Notes: generated from the sequence alone by a model not told the origin. Positions 1-13,107 are shown, counted from the stretch's first letter. The stretch is 64,000 nucleotides of DNA from Aricia agestis (GCF_905147365.1 NC_056412.1:9974001-10038000), one strand, 5' to 3'. Program-made: numbers and translations.

Positions 1-295
1 ATTGTGTTTTCTCCTATAAATCCTGTATTTTCCATATTTCTCGCCGCCCCTACTTATTGCTCTATATCTTGGAGGCTTCGTAGCCTTCTGAATAGTATTA
101 TAATTTATTATTTCTCCTCGACTAGATACGCGTAAATAGCGCCACCGACTAAGGATATTTTCAGTCCGTAACTCCGTAATATTTAAGTGACTGAATAACG
201 AAAAAATTAAGGAGACAGACGTCGTCGCGTTGCGTCGCCGTCTACGTAAATAATTTTCCGTGAGATTTCGTAGCCGGACACGAGGAGGTCGTTAC

Positions 296-362
296 TATTA
301 CGTTACCAAACTCGGATTATTTTAGTTCGTTACTAAAACAATCCGAGTTTGGTAACGTAATA
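296..362. repeat. Perfect 23-bp inverted repeat
   Basis: Arms 296-318 and 340-362 are exact reverse complements (gttaccaaactcgg and its complement) around a 21-bp loop. Probably the fold-back core of a small MITE. Confidence 0.8.
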
Positions 363-1028
363 CACAATTTAAAAAGAAATTAAGATAGAGAAACGTTTAC
401 ATCGAATAAGATTGATTATTAGATAGGTAATTATACAGTATCTGTAGTACCCAAATAAAATAAATTAATCGTGTAGCAGATTGCCAAGTGCTAACTGGTT
501 ATTTCCCGCCGGAATTCCGCCACATTCTCGCCGAGGGATAAGGGCGTGATAAGGGCGTGATCTCATCGAACCAACTTATTACTCAATTTAGATGAAGACA
601 TGAGTGGAAGAACACGATAAGTAACAGTAAAAAAAATGCCGTTTTTTCGCATAAACGGAGGCTTTAAGGCGGAGAAAATATTTGAAATAAAAAACTGTTA
701 ATTTTATGTGTAGCCAGATAAATTAGCCAGGTGATGATATAGAAAGGTTATAAGGTTTGTTAAAATTAGGGAAAAAATTAGAAAATGTCCGTATGTTACA
801 AAAATATTATGTTAGTTATCGTGTTCTTCAACTCAGGTCTTCAGATATTTGTAATAGTAATAGATATAATGTTTTGCGGTAAACCCTTGAGGATCAACAT
901 CTTTTGAAACTCCATAGTTAGCTTTTTTATTTTGCAACGATGTCCTTGGACACCGACTGCAGAATCTTTTCCGCACTAGATCGTATTCGGTTTCTCGAAT
1001 TAGCATGTTTCGTATCTTCCTATCCTAC
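363..1028. other. Upstream sequence, nothing recognised
   Basis: AT-rich non-coding sequence with short tandem bits such as a doubled aagggcgtgat near 540. No ORF or repeat family identified. Confidence 0.5.
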
Positions 1029-2189
1029 TAATATTATAAAGGCGAAAGTTTGTTTGGATGTATGGATGTATTACTTTTGTTTGTTACTCTTTCACGCAAA
1101 AACTACTGAACGGATTTTAATGAAACTTTACCATAATATAGCTTATACAGCCAAATAACACATAGGCTACAATTTTAACCGACTTTCAAAATGGGGAAGG
1201 TGTTATGTTCGTTTTCTTATGTTCAACGATTACTCCGCCGTTTGTGAACCGATTTTCAAAATTTTTCTTTTTGATATATAGGGTATCATCCTAATTTGGT
1301 ATTATATTCACAAAAGTGGTGATCTGATGAAGGATGCATAAGTAATCGAGGGAACTCCTCAAAATTTATATGGAAACATGTGGTGACTTCGGTTTCGTGA
1401 GAAGTATTCTAAGCATATGCTACCAACAAGTAAGATTTTGCACCGAGGTATACCTGGTATACCGTGGTTCGGAAGGTGCTGAGAGAACTCCTGATTCTTT
1501 ATAGATACAAGTTTGGGAGTTTCGGCGTTGTTTTAAGAACGGAAAGCCTATGCCACTATGCAAATTACATTCATCATCATCATCATCATCACTACCATAT
1601 TATACCATACATCATCCCATGGTTATGACTTATGAGCCTATAATAACCCTGTTATTGGTACTTTTCATAGTCTTTTAGATCGAGACTCGAGTTTGTCAAG
1701 CGATAATTGAAAAAAAATCTATACTTAATCTTATAAACCTGAAGAGTATGTTTACTTGAACGCGCTAATCTCAGGAACTACTAGTCCGATTTAAAAACTT
1801 ATTTCAGTGTTTCAGTGCTTCACCTGTCATTGGAAGTTATTTAACCTATAAGTTACTATTGTTTGTATTTTATTGAATGTGTGAGATGATATTCTGTTGG
1901 TGAATCGAAATAAATAAATAAATAGCTAATTTATCGAGTAAGACTATAGGCTATATATTATCACGCTAAGATTAATACGACCGAAGAAACTCAGGAAAAT
2001 GTGGGAAAAACGGGGGAAATATTAGAAATTACGAACTACTGGAGCAATTTTTATGGCAATATTTGGCACAGATATAGAGTACCTAAACCAAGTGAAGGGA
2101 GTAGGGACATAAGAGCTATTTTTTATGGTTAATGTACGGTTTCCGTAAAATTCCTAATTTACGCGATCGAAGCCGTGCGGGACATCTAG
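1029..2189 (+). mobile_element. Helitron-like non-autonomous element, copy 1
   Basis: Starts around taatattataaaggcgaaag and ends in a GC-rich hairpin zone followed by gggacatCTAG then T, the 3' CTRR-type end of Helitrons. Shares about 900 bases with the copy ending at 48353, including a (CAT)n run (1570-1590 and 47970-47990). No Rep/helicase ORF. A possible boundary between two elements lies near 1160. Confidence 0.6.
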
Positions 2190-2616
2190 TATAAAATAAT
2201 TCAGTATTCAGAATGATCTGAGAGAAGTCTTTAGGAAACAGACAAAAATCATAAATTGGCCAAAAAGGAAATTTAAACTCATTTCTCTTGTAACTTAATT
2301 AGATTTAGGTCATTAAAATTTATATAATCTTGATAAAAAAATTTAGTGTTAATTTCTAATTTATACTTACTAAGAATTTCAAACAAGAGCCGGTGGATTT
2401 AGTACCAAGGCCAGGGCGTAAAATAATATGTAAAATTTATGACCAAAGTTTAATTAGTGCTTGTAACTACTTGTACTAAGTACTCTCGAGAGTCCAATAA
2501 AGAAAAATGAACAAACTAAAATTTACTAAGGGCAACATATACAAAGATCCTGATCCTGCTGCCGAACCTGCTGATCTATCTCCGAGCTGTTCTTAGGTAC
2601 ACATATCGTAAGCCAG
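2190..2616. other. AT-rich spacer, nothing recognised
   Basis: No ORF, palindrome or shared repeat was identified here. Confidence 0.45.
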
Positions 2617-2760
2617 GGGTTCCCAATCTTTTTCAGCCTGCGGCGCACTCACAAGGATCAATATCTTGTCAAATTCGACCTTAAATTTAATTATCTTCTT
2701 CTTTTAGCTCCCTATTTAACTATTATTAACTTTTTCAGATTTAATAAAAAAACAACCATC
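2617..2760. mobile_element. hAT-like element end (relic)
   Basis: Begins caggggttcccaatctttt followed by a gcggcgcactcac block, a terminal pattern seen in non-autonomous hAT elements. The other terminus is not visible, so the limit is arbitrary. Confidence 0.4.
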
Positions 2761-2774
2761 CATTTTTAATTTGA

Positions 2775-3112
2775 AAACAGACTTCAACCATAAACAAATG
2801 GTTATATGTTTAAGGCTTGTCATTAAAAAAGATGGTAGTGTGCTCATTGTAGTGTGTGTAATGTTTTTTTTTTTTTTTAATGTATGATAAAATCATAATG
2901 CATGCATGCACTCCTTCACCATATAAACAAATATTTAAATCTGCAATGTGGTTTTCCATCGTTTGGCACAGACCCCATCGTGGGCGTATCCGCTTTACAC
3001 TTGATCGGTTTTTTGTAACTTCTAAATTGAAGGGAACATAAACGCCTACCAACTTTTCGTCACATGTTACGTAAATATTTTTCGGCAAAAGTTATATAAA
3101 TGAAAAAACTTT
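2775..3112 (-). repeat. Dispersed repeat, copy in minus orientation
   Basis: Shares ordered blocks (gacttcaaccataa, aggcttgtca, a poly-T block, catacatt, caccatat, aaaaactttgtaa) with 11103-11390 in the opposite orientation. Unknown class. Confidence 0.5.
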
Positions 3113-3170
3113 GTAAGCCTCTTTGTTGCTTATGTTTATGGTTTATGTACTTAACCAAAATTAATGTAGG

Positions 3171-3335
3171 TACTATCAAGGAAGTTGATTCCTAGTCAGA
3201 TGGCGGACCTAAGTAATTTGGTCGCGTTAAGACAAACCCATCCGACCGATCACAGCTAACATTGAATTGACATAAGTCGACCACATGACGTAGGTCCGTC
3301 AATTACTGTCTAGAAATCAATTTCCTCGATGTTAC
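3171..3335. mobile_element. Palindromic MITE family A, copy 1
   Basis: About 165 bp. The terminal inverted repeats carry ttgattcctag and its complement; inner blocks include cgaccgatcacag and ttgaattgacat. The same layout recurs at 10207, 17952, 23074, 29233, 30996 and 37680. No ORF. Confidence 0.75.
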
Positions 3336-3590
3336 AATGTGACCGGACATCAGTGTCTGATCCTTTAAGGACGCTATCACAAAAATTATGTCAATAATTA
3401 GCAGGTCAGTACGAATATCGACCTTAAGGACATTAAAATAACGTTCAATATCAGCGCGCCTTGTACAGTGGCGGTTACGACGCTCGCCGCTTTCTTGATA
3501 GGGCGAAAATGTATGAAAAAATTTGAGAGCGTTTCTTATTTTTCTTATAAATGGAAATGTTAGTTATTTTTATATAACATATTTAGCTAT

Positions 3591-4126
3591 TTGTATAGGG
3601 GACTAATTAAGCAAAAATTTTTTTACCGACTTCCAAAAAGGAGGAGTTTATACGTTCGGCTGTATGTATCTTTTTTTTTTGTATGTTCAACGATAACTCA
3701 GCCGTTTGTAATCCGATTTTCAAAATTCTTTTTGTGTTGTATAGGGTTTAACTCAAATTTGGTACCATGTTCACAAAAGTGGTGATCTGATGATGGGATC
3801 CTGGAGGAATTGAGGGGACTCCTTGAAATTTGTATGAAAACATATAGTGATTTCATTTTTTTCTAAAGCATTCGAGGTAAATGCTACCAAAAAGTAAGAT
3901 TTCGCATCAGGTTATACCCTGGATCCGAAGGTACCCAATAGAACTTTAGAATCCTTATAGATACGGGTTCGGGGATTTCGGCGTTGTTTAAAGAACTGAA
4001 AGCATAAGCCAACACATCAATTTCTTTGATCATCATCATCAAAATCATAATTATGCCATGGGTCATCACATTATGACCCAATTATTGATGCTTTTCGTGA
4101 TATTTTGCATCGAAGCAGATGTTTTT
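3591..4126 (+). mobile_element. Diverged Helitron-like relative
   Basis: Carries the same string of blocks as 1190-1600 (ttcaacgataactc, ccgattttcaaaatt, aaagtggtgatctgatga, ttcggcgttgttt) with many substitutions, so it is an older copy of that repeat. Confidence 0.5.
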
Positions 4127-4334
4127 GCCTTTTTCAGAATTCGTCTAAATCTCAACTATTTCTGTACATCCTACAGTCTTCATTACTTTGAAGTCGGTAC
4201 GAGTCCCAAAAGCTTCAGATATTCTGACATTGACTGAACTCACGATAAAATTAGCTGGTACCGACTTCAAAGTAATGAAGACTGTAGTATCATGTACAGA
4301 AATAGTTGAGATTTAGACGAATTCTGAAAAAGGC
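4127..4334. repeat. Long near-perfect palindrome
   Basis: Arms of about 75 bases (4127-4202 and 4259-4334) are almost exact complements, for example ctcaactatttctgtacat against its complement, with a loop of about 56 bases. A fold-back MITE or hairpin-RNA source. Confidence 0.8.
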
Positions 4335-4771
4335 ATTATTATAGAGTAAGAGTTATTTAATACTTCTTAGTTCATATTATTATTGTTTTTACCTTGGAAG
4401 TCGGTTTTAATTTTTTGTTAAAAATAATAATTATATATTTATTTTCCTTAGTTCAGTGTATTTAGCTATAATGGTACCTAATCAAACCCCCTTTTTTTTG
4501 CGATTATTGTGATGGTTAAAACGTATTTAGGTGAAAATTTTGTATGCGGCTATAAATTTTTTATACTATAGACGTAGAGATGAATATATTATCTTTCATT
4601 TGAAACCAAAATATCCTTGCAGTGTGACTCCTCATTCTTTAAAATAGTACCTGAAAATCGCTGATATTTGTGAAAAAATGTGATAGCGTCCTTAATGTCA
4701 TTATGTATGGCATATTTTATCGACAAATTGGCTGTATTTTTTGCATATGTGAAAATTCATGTGTCATATGG

Positions 4772-4945
4772 GTCTAAACACATTAGGCTGAATTACGCCG
4801 CGTTTAAATTGCATACAAAATACGGGCCGAATACGAGGGGTGACACACTATTACCAGAGTAGTTGTGCTATTACGTCGCGTTTTGTATGCGTTTGACATT
4901 TGCGGCGGAAATTACGCCGGCGTAATTCAATCTAGTGTGTTTAGA
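4772..4945. mobile_element. Palindromic MITE with gtctaaacaca termini
   Basis: Terminal inverted repeats gtctaaacaca / tgtgtttagac enclose CG-rich subterminal blocks (aattacgccg / cggcgtaatt). Single copy here. Confidence 0.7.
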
Positions 4946-4977
4946 CACATAAGTCATGACGCTGGGTCTCTTGCCTC

Positions 4978-5110
4978 TACAAATCACAAAAACGTACTCT
5001 TTCAGTGCTGCCACTCTCACAGTGAACTGTGTAGGTATAAGGGACATAATATTATGTCCACATATTTGTATTTTTTTATTAATAAGGGGCATAATACTTA
5101 TAATAAATTC
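4978..5110. mobile_element. MITE family B relic
   Basis: Fragments (ctctttcagtgctgcca, acagtgaactgtgtagg) match the inner part of family B elements, such as 39762-40020, but the termini are lost. Confidence 0.4.
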
Positions 5111-7043
5111 TACCAATAAATAAAAGCTTGTGAATTAGTCCTGAATCTTTGTTTTGACCCATTTTCTGAATTGATACAGGAAGTTTGAAGTTTCCTTTAG
5201 TACTTAATAAACTGATCAAGTTCTTTCCAAGTTACTTAACTTTGCTTAAGGGTCTTCCCGTACGGAGATTCCGTAATTTACCGTATTTAGAGCCTTATAA
5301 ACTCATAATTTGAAAGCTACAAAGTTATAATAAAAATACAGCAATAATCTTAAGTATATCAACATTCTTTTCCCCGTTTAAAATTTCTATTATTGTTTAT
5401 AAAAGGTACCTACTCATGATATTAGCTTCAAAAGTAATACCAATTTATTAAAATTGAAGCATTTACGAATTACGTTTATTTGAAACACACGACAATAGAC
5501 AATTTCATTAACTACACATTCGCCGTTTAAATTTTTTTTAGATCAATTTTCAACTAAGATAAGTAAAAAAAATTGGATTTTTGTGCGATCTCGGCGACGC
5601 GTCAAATTTATGGTCAAGGTCGTTTGCTCGGGGGATGGCCTTAAGGCTTGATTGTATTTTGAAACCCCCAGTACGGAGCCTTTTGTGTGAGACCGCGAGT
5701 GCGAGACCGACTCGCACTTGGCTGATTTTATTTATATTCTAGGTGTGTTCGATGCAAAAAAAACGTTAACATACAACATGAAATTTCAGAGCCATAATGT
5801 AAAGACAAAAATATAATTATTTATAACTAGAAATTAACTCTGCACCTAAAACAAGTCACTTGTTCACTACATCGACTACAAGTCACACGTCATAATATCG
5901 TAAAAAACGTAACTGAACACCTGAACGGCCCTTTAGCCAGGATGTTATGTCAATTCCATACATTTGGTATTCTATAAAGAAGATACATACATCGGTGATT
6001 CTATAAAGAAGCGATAAAGAAAACGTTATGGCTATAGGGGCTCTGTATTCGAGCCATTTAGGTTACGACTCCGATTAGTGTGCGTTGCAGACTTGCAGTA
6101 GGGAGTTTTATAATTCAAATTCATACAAAATACGACATAGGTATAGATACGGTTACGATCCCTTTCCAAGTTGATACGTGTGCGCGACCTTAAACCGACA
6201 TATTAACCTGAAAACGCCACAACAATAACTGTGCTGGAACAATTGAACCATGCGCTTATCAGGCGTTATCAGTGTGAAGCTCCGGCATTGGCGTGCTGCA
6301 CAATGCTGGCTTAAAGTGGATCACAATTTGCATATCGATGTGCTACGCGGTACGCCGTACGCGTGAATCATGCTTATGAATAATAGATTGTTATAGTCGA
6401 AACCTGAAGCTTAGGCGCTCGGTTTGAGTTATTTGACTAATCAATACTTCAAAGTCCAAATGAGTGAATTGTTGGCTGTTTACTAAAACTTGGACTCGAG
6501 CTTTACTATAGCTTAATAGCCAATAGGATCACTCTAAAATACTACGAGGCGAAAGTGAATAGTGACATATATAATAAATTATCCTCAGAATATATGAACG
6601 ATAATGAAACAGCATTGACCCATTTATTTCTGATTTGAAGTTGTTCCATCAACGTTTCATCGTTATCAAACATTTACGAATTTCAATAGACACTTAGAAA
6701 TTGTAGTAAATACACCTCTAAAACCATTGAGATAAATAATTTAAATACAATAAGTTAATTTCATATTATAGTCGCAAATTCTACACGAAGGACCTAAAAA
6801 CCTAAAAGCCGGGCTTATGCATATATATTTCAGGACTCAAGGTTATAGAAAAAGGCAGTCCAGCTTAAATTAAAATATAAGTATAAAATAATTAAAATAT
6901 ATATACATATAATAAAACTGTAGAAATGACAATTCTGTACAATAAAGATATCCAAAAAATAATAAGCGGGGGCTGTTTTTTTTTTTTTTTTGGGAAAAAA
7001 AAGCGGGGTCTGTTACTACATCGCTATGGAAGCCAAAACTGTG
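5111..7043. other. AT-rich intergenic sequence without recognised features
   Basis: No coding pattern. A (T)n/(A)n patch near 6976-7000 is flanked by two similar aagcgggg...ctgtt strings, possibly an old retroposon junction. Confidence 0.45.
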
Positions 7044-7807
7044 GTTAGTTTTTTGTCTGTCTGTCTGTCTGTCTGTATGTTTGTTCCAGCATCACACGAA
7101 AACTACTGATCCGATTTGAATGCGGTTTTCGCAGATATATTTGTCTTCTCCCAACTTAACATCTGGTGTACAAAAAATTTTCCCCCCACCTCTCCAAGGG
7201 GTCAAAAGAGGAGGTAAGATTTTGTACCAAACTTTTTTATTTAACACGAAAACTACTGATCCGATTTGAATACGGTTTTCGCAGATATATTTATCTTCTT
7301 CCAACTTAACATCTGGTGTATAATTTTTTCCCCCCTCACCCCTCTAAGGGGACCAAAGAGGGGGTCAAATTTTGTATCAAACTATTTTCTTCAATGGACT
7401 AACTTCATATTATTAACTGTATTTTTCAATTTAACATCTGGTGTATAAAAAATTTTTCCCCACCCCTTTAAGGGGGCCGAAGAGGGGGTCAGATATTGTA
7501 TCAAACTTTTTTTTAACATGAAAACTACTGATTCGATTTGAATATGGTTTTCGCAGATATATTTGTCTTCTTCCAACTTCATGTTATAAATGTCAAAGTG
7601 TATTTGTTTGTTTGTCTTTTCTTCGCAGCCTAACGAAGCAACCAATTGACTTGATTTTTGGCATCGACTTAGTTGAAAGGATAGAGAGTAACATAGGCTA
7701 CTTTTGGTCTTGGAAAAACATCATGTTTCTAAAGGAGATTTGCAAGAATATTCGTATTGTACACGATTTTCGAATTCCACGCGAGCGAAGCTGCGGGCAA
7801 AAGCTAG
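7044..7807 (+). mobile_element. Helitron-like element with internal 150-bp tandem repeats
   Basis: Opens with a (TCTG)n run (7054-7077). Three partial copies of a unit of about 150 bp follow, marked by aacttaacatctggtgta at 7153, 7303 and 7432 and by gaaaactactgatccgattt. The end is cgaagctgcgggcaaaagCTAG then T at 7807, a Helitron-type hairpin and CTAG terminus. Confidence 0.6.
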
Positions 7808-8211
7808 TATATTATAAATACAAAACATGTTTTTCTCGAGCGTCTACTATTAGGCTCTACTTAGGTTTATAAGTTTGATACATATCTCTTAAATATTAAT
7901 TATATTTTATTTAATTACAACACTGTTAAAAGGTCAACTTCTTTGATTAACTAAGGTCAGCTTGTTGTTAATATGGCATACGCGTGAGTCGTGACCTATT
8001 GTAGATTGATTGATGAAAATGTTGTTATGGCAAACGACTTACAAAGCAATTGATGTTTCCAAGCCCGAAAGGTTTAGCTCGTTACACAAAATATCTCTCG
8101 CTGCCCACGATTTACGTACAAAAATAACCATTATTGACTTATTTCATGTAGGCAGTAGGCAGCTGTCCGGAACGGTTACTACAAGGTGCTCCACGGTCTT
8201 TTCCACTCATT
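7808..8211. other. Spacer, nothing recognised
   Basis: AT-rich, no support for a gene or repeat family. Confidence 0.4.
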
Positions 8212-8330
8212 CTGCCGCACTCAGAGTGGAACATTAATTACTTAAATGTAATTAAGTAATTCAAAATTTTGACACAAACCCCATATATCATCAGTCAAAC
8301 TCTTCATAAAATTGAAGGTCTCTGTTAAAA
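8212..8330. mobile_element. MITE family E, copy 1
   Basis: Contains tgccgcactcagagtggaac, ttaattacttaa and acaaaccccatatatcatc followed by gtcaaactcttcat. The same ordered blocks occur at 12101, 42350 and 43799. Confidence 0.6.
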
Positions 8331-10206
8331 GATGGCTAAGAACACTCAAGATGTCAGCTTTCACAACAGATCAAAATCTGTCCACCCGTTTGGCTATTAC
8401 GATGCCACGGATAGACACACACACAGGCAGACAGAATCGTCAAACTTAGAACACCCCTTTTTTATGTTGAGAGTTTACCGAGCGACTAACTGCTAATAAC
8501 TATCCAGTCTCTATGAAATCAAAATAATCACGTATTTAACTATAGTAACTCAATGTCAGTATTCAGTAATGAGCTCGCCCTTGAAGTGTGAACGATGCCG
8601 CTGAACTCTACCCGAGGGAGGCTGATTACAATACTTTACTACACTATCAATAGAAGGCTTACACTCTGTTAGGACAAGATTGCAACGGGATTTAATCTAG
8701 CCATTGGCATTCGGCTTAATAACTTCTATTGAGAATGGTATTCGACGGTTGGACTTTTATTGAAAAATTCCTTGGAGAAATTCGTTGAATAAGTACAATA
8801 AAAGGCTCACAAATGTTTACTTTAACGTTGCTAATATCGAATTTAAGCTCTACAATACTCTGGGGATGGATAGAGAAATAGGAAAATATTTTTCCGATTA
8901 ACAACGGATTGGACTGTTATGAGTCATCAATAATATTATACAGCACAACTGTTTGGAGTCTAACTCCACAATTTAAAATCAACATTGGCCATCGAAATTA
9001 GCGAATGATTCTGTACAACCCTGTAAAATAATGTACAATTGCAGTCTAGGCAGTAGGCTGAGTGCTCTATCTACATAGAGACGAACGTCTGCTTTATCGT
9101 CTGTAAAACCACAACATTTAATGAGCCCGACCAAGTTATTTACGACTCACACTCAACTAAGTTTTGTAGCTAGATTGCTTACGTCACTACAGTGTTGAGT
9201 TGTGACCTAGCTCTAGGAAATTGTAAATAGCAGACTTATAATAAATAATATGTTTGGTATTTTAAAGTTTTTGTGATCTTTTTTTACACATCGTTTAATT
9301 CGTTTTAAACTAAATTGTAAACAAAGCTCAGAATATCTGCATTCTGCGGTTGTGATGATTTAAATTTAAATTATGAAAACATATTATTAATAATATTTAA
9401 TAATATTATTATGAAAATATGCCATATAAATGAATTAAATGATAATATTGTTATTGTGGCACATTAATTTGGTCGTATTGACAGAGTAAGGAAGTTTATT
9501 TACCAGCGGAATTATGGTAACGCTAAGTTATAAATCTACCCGCTATACGAAATAGCTACAAAACCACAAGCGCCTAAGATCCCATAACGGTGTAATATCC
9601 TCGATAGATTACTTCGTAATAAACAGAAAATCAATAGCCTCTATGGACCTAAAACAATAAACTTCCCTCATAAAAGCAACAGAGTACAGATGTTTAACGG
9701 TTCTATTATAATAATTTACACGTCTCTCTACCCTCACCCACTCTTTATCAGATCTGTGACGTTACTATATCCATGTAAATAAATTTTATTATCTGCAATA
9801 ATTGAAAGTATATGCCTCTCTCGTACACCTACGCGAATGACGTGATTAGCGAATCAAACGTCACCAATCGATAATATTTACTTGTGTGTAAACTGTGAGA
9901 GCCAAAGTCAAGATCACATTGCTCACATTCACTCCAGCTCGAGCTCTCAATAGATCTTTGTTTACGGTAACGAGAGTACTTCTTGGAAAAGGCTACCTTA
10001 TAGTTGGTGTAAGTAATTAGGTTACCTTTACACGCCATTTGTTTTACGACTCGTACTTAAGTAAAGTCACGGTCAAGTTTTATTTATTCGTAATCAGTAA
10101 TCACATGTATCGGACTTTAGTGGCTTAATTATAAGGCTATATTATAAAAGGAAAACCCTTACAGCTAGAAACATGAAATTTTGCACACGGGATTTCTCTT
10201 ATTATC
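8331..10206. other. Intergenic sequence without recognised features
   Basis: About 1.9 kb of AT-rich sequence. A palindromic AT tract (9365-9415) is present; no ORF resembles a protein family. Confidence 0.45.
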
Positions 10207-10365
10207 TACTATCAGAGAATTTGATTCCTAAGTAGATGGGGGACCTACGTATTTTGGTCGCGTTACGTCAAGCACAGATCACAATTAACATTGAATTGAC
10301 ATGATTCGACCAAATGGTCAACCATTGGTCTGTCAACTGCCTAGGAATCAATTTCCTCGATGGTA
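10207..10365. mobile_element. Palindromic MITE family A, copy 2
   Basis: Termini ttgattccta... and ...taggaatcaatttcctcg, with cacagatcacaattaacatt inside. Same architecture as copy 1. Confidence 0.75.
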
Positions 10366-11102
10366 CATATACAAGAATATTATGTACACATCCACTAAGC
10401 GTAGACCCAACCGCGGAAAAAAGGTAGTCGAGGAAAAAGTTAGCGTCATTCTATTATATAACATATAGCCAAAATATCCAATTTATTTTGTGTGTTTGCT
10501 TTGGGGTACAAAATATATTTTTGGTCTATCGCTACGCCGGATTATCTTACAAATGTGAGTCATGAAGCTAGATTAATCTAGATGGAAAAGATCTGATCGT
10601 TTAATTGAAGGATTACCACGTACATAAAAGCACATCACAATCAGCAAAGAAAGCAATTTTAGATGCCTTTATCAAGCCTTCTTTACGTATACCATAAAAC
10701 GAGGCTTGGCTTTATATCCAGTATAAACTTTTACGCTGATGCGATATTGCAGGTGAGACTTAGGTTTTATGGTTTTCCAGTAAACGCGTAATACCCGTGA
10801 TTAAAACGAGAACGGATTAAAATATACTTACTTACTTCAAACGATCGAAGAACTCGTTTCAAATATGAAAGGAATTTTATTATATTATGGATTAAAGGCA
10901 ACCTGACACAATAAAGGCGCTCCAAATATTTGTACACCAAACCTGAACAGAATTAAATTATTTCCAAATCAATTCCAAATAATAATTAATTAAAGCGGTC
11001 AGGTTTCATGCATTAATTATATCTGCCTTTGACGTTACATTTAGTTAGTAAAGTGCAAGCTTTGTTAGTTGTTACTAATTGTAGTTATTATTAATTATTA
11101 TT
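10366..11102. other. Intergenic sequence without recognised features
   Basis: AT-rich, no supported gene or repeat. Confidence 0.4.
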
Positions 11103-11390
11103 ATTAATACGTGAACGAAAAACTTTGTAACCCTTTTTACGAAAAATGGGGAAACGTAGGTGCATAAAATTTTGCACAGTTATAGTTTATATGGTGAAGG
11201 AGTGTATCGAACTAATATTATTTTGAAATTATGCTTTCATCATACATTTTTTTAACAAATAAAACATTACACACACTACAACACACACACATGAGAAATG
11301 ACAGTTTTTTGAGTGACAAGCCTATGCATACGAATTATACTCTTTTATTTATGGTTGAAGTCTGTTGACAACAAGTTGACAAATTGAAAA
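11103..11390 (+). repeat. Dispersed repeat, copy in plus orientation
   Basis: Counterpart of 2775-3112 in the other orientation, with aaaaactttgtaa, atggtgaaggagtgtat, aaacattacacacac and atggttgaagtctgttga. Confidence 0.5.
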
Positions 11391-11674
11391 TGCATTATAG
11401 TTTTTTTTTATTGAATCTAAGATACTATTAGACAATGCTTACACGGCCAGTCTGAGATCAGCTAAGTCCCAGAGACAAGAGTTGAATTTTTTTTACAAAA
11501 TATAGGTAGTAGTCCTAATGTCGTTGAAACTAAGGTCGAATTTCGACCATTGGGCGATCTCTAGTTATCATTATTCTTCGTTTCAAAAATTTTGATCAAA
11601 CAAAATATTATAAACAATGTGCTTTGTGCGCGATATGGCCGTACGAGCGATAAATTGCCTATTTCTCTTATAAA

Positions 11675-12025
11675 ATCTTCTTTTTTTTTATGAAATAAGG
11701 GGGCAAACGAGCCAACGGGTCACCTGATGGAAAGCAACTTCCGTCGCCCATGGACACTCGCAGCATCAGAACAGCTGCGGGTGCGTTGCCGGCCTTTTAA
11801 GATGGAATAGGGTAATAGGGGAGGGTAGGGATGGGAAGGGAAGGGAATAGGGGAGGGTAGGGAAGGAAATAGGGTAGGGGATTGGGCCTCCGGTAAACTC
11901 ACTCACTCGGCGAAACACAGCGCAAGCGCTGTTTCACGCCGGTTTTCTGTGAGAACGTGGTATTTCTCCAGTCGAGCCGGCCCATTCGTGCCGAAGCATG
12001 GCTCTCCCACGTATAACCTTCCTAA
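11675..12025. repeat. LINE 3'-end or SINE-type repeat with GA-rich core
   Basis: Contains gggggcaaacgagccaacgg, gtcacctgatggaaagc, gcgttgccggcctttt and a GGGTAGGGAAGG purine run (11805-11880), then a short hairpin agcgcaagcgct. This order of blocks is common in moth and butterfly retroposon tails (recalled, not checked). Confidence 0.5.
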
Positions 12026-12100
12026 CCTTCTTATTTTTACCAAATACGATTACTACTTACAGTAATATCAAATATGTTATAATAATTTTATGAGTCCTCT

Positions 12101-12165
12101 TGCCGCACTCAGAGTGGAACATTAATTACTTCAATGCAATTAATTCATGACACTAAAATAATTAT
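12101..12165. mobile_element. MITE family E fragment, copy 2
   Basis: ttgccgcactcagagtggaac then attaattacttcaatgcaa, matching 8212-8260. The right half is missing. Confidence 0.5.
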
Positions 12166-13001
12166 TAACTATGGTCTACAATATTATGTTTGTTGACTTA
12201 AGGAAGGAAGGTTAAAAGAAATATCGAAGGTTGGGAAGTATAGATCCGTTGTAAAGTACAATACCCTGGGCGTATCTTGGTGTCTAGGAGAATTGGGTCA
12301 CAAGGTATATGGGTCAAGAACGCGAAACCTTGTATTATATACAATTTATATCTAACCGTACTACTAACTCTGCTTAAAAGCTCGTATTGACCAATCAATA
12401 TCATGTTATAGACCAGGCCTATAATCGAATTTCCTCGTATGAAATAATATTTTATTCAAGGTGGATGGTGGTGGTTCTCGTGTCGCATTTTCTAGCTTTA
12501 ATTACTCTTTAGCTTACTTACTGCCTCGCAGCTGATATACTTACTATAGTATGAAGTTGACATTTAGGTTATACATTATAAATATTATAGTATAATATGT
12601 ATAAATATGTCATACGCCTAGTTTTTATTATTCATAGCATACGCCTAATTAATTTTGGTTCCTTCCGTTCAACGCCCGTTTTAGTCCAACCCACTAGTCT
12701 ATTGATTTTTAAGAACTGCCAAGGTCCCAAATCTACAACTCTCACAGCTTAAAGCAATATATTATTATTTGCTTTTATTTTAGTCGCCCAGATTTTAGCG
12801 ATATTGCAGCTCAGTAGATTAGCCCAATTACTGATTTAATATTTAGCCGAGCTGTTAAATACAGACTCGTCTTTGATTTTTTTTTATTTTATGAATTTAT
12901 TATGCAACTTTTAAACGTTATTAATGACGTCCAATCGCGCTGACTATGTTCGGCTAATTTAGGTACTTTGTATTACTTACTTATAATATTTTTTGTTTCA
13001 G
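12166..13001. other. Sequence immediately upstream of the first MADD coding exon
   Basis: Presumably an intron between a 5' non-coding exon and exon 1, ending at the acceptor before 13002. No other feature recognised. Confidence 0.4.
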
Positions 13002-13107
13002 GAATCAATAAGTGAGAATTATGAAAAGCAATAATAAAGTAAAGTATAATGGGTTCAGTAACGTTTATTTGTAATTCAGTTAAGGTCACATCTTGCATAT
13101 CAAAAGT
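13002..13107 (+). other. 5' UTR part of the first coding exon
   Basis: A splice acceptor (pyrimidine-rich, ending tttgtttcag) closes at 13001, so a non-coding exon portion of 106 nt precedes the ATG. It contains in-frame stops, for example at 13081. This implies at least one further upstream non-coding exon, which I could not place in the 13 kb before it. Confidence 0.6.

Noticed and set aside
4865..5119. 84-codon plus and 81-codon minus ORFs
   Set aside because: They overlap MITE relics and resemble no protein.
1..13001. Search for a second protein gene upstream of MADD
   Set aside because: No ORF here shows protein-family motifs, coding GC content or splice-linked exons.
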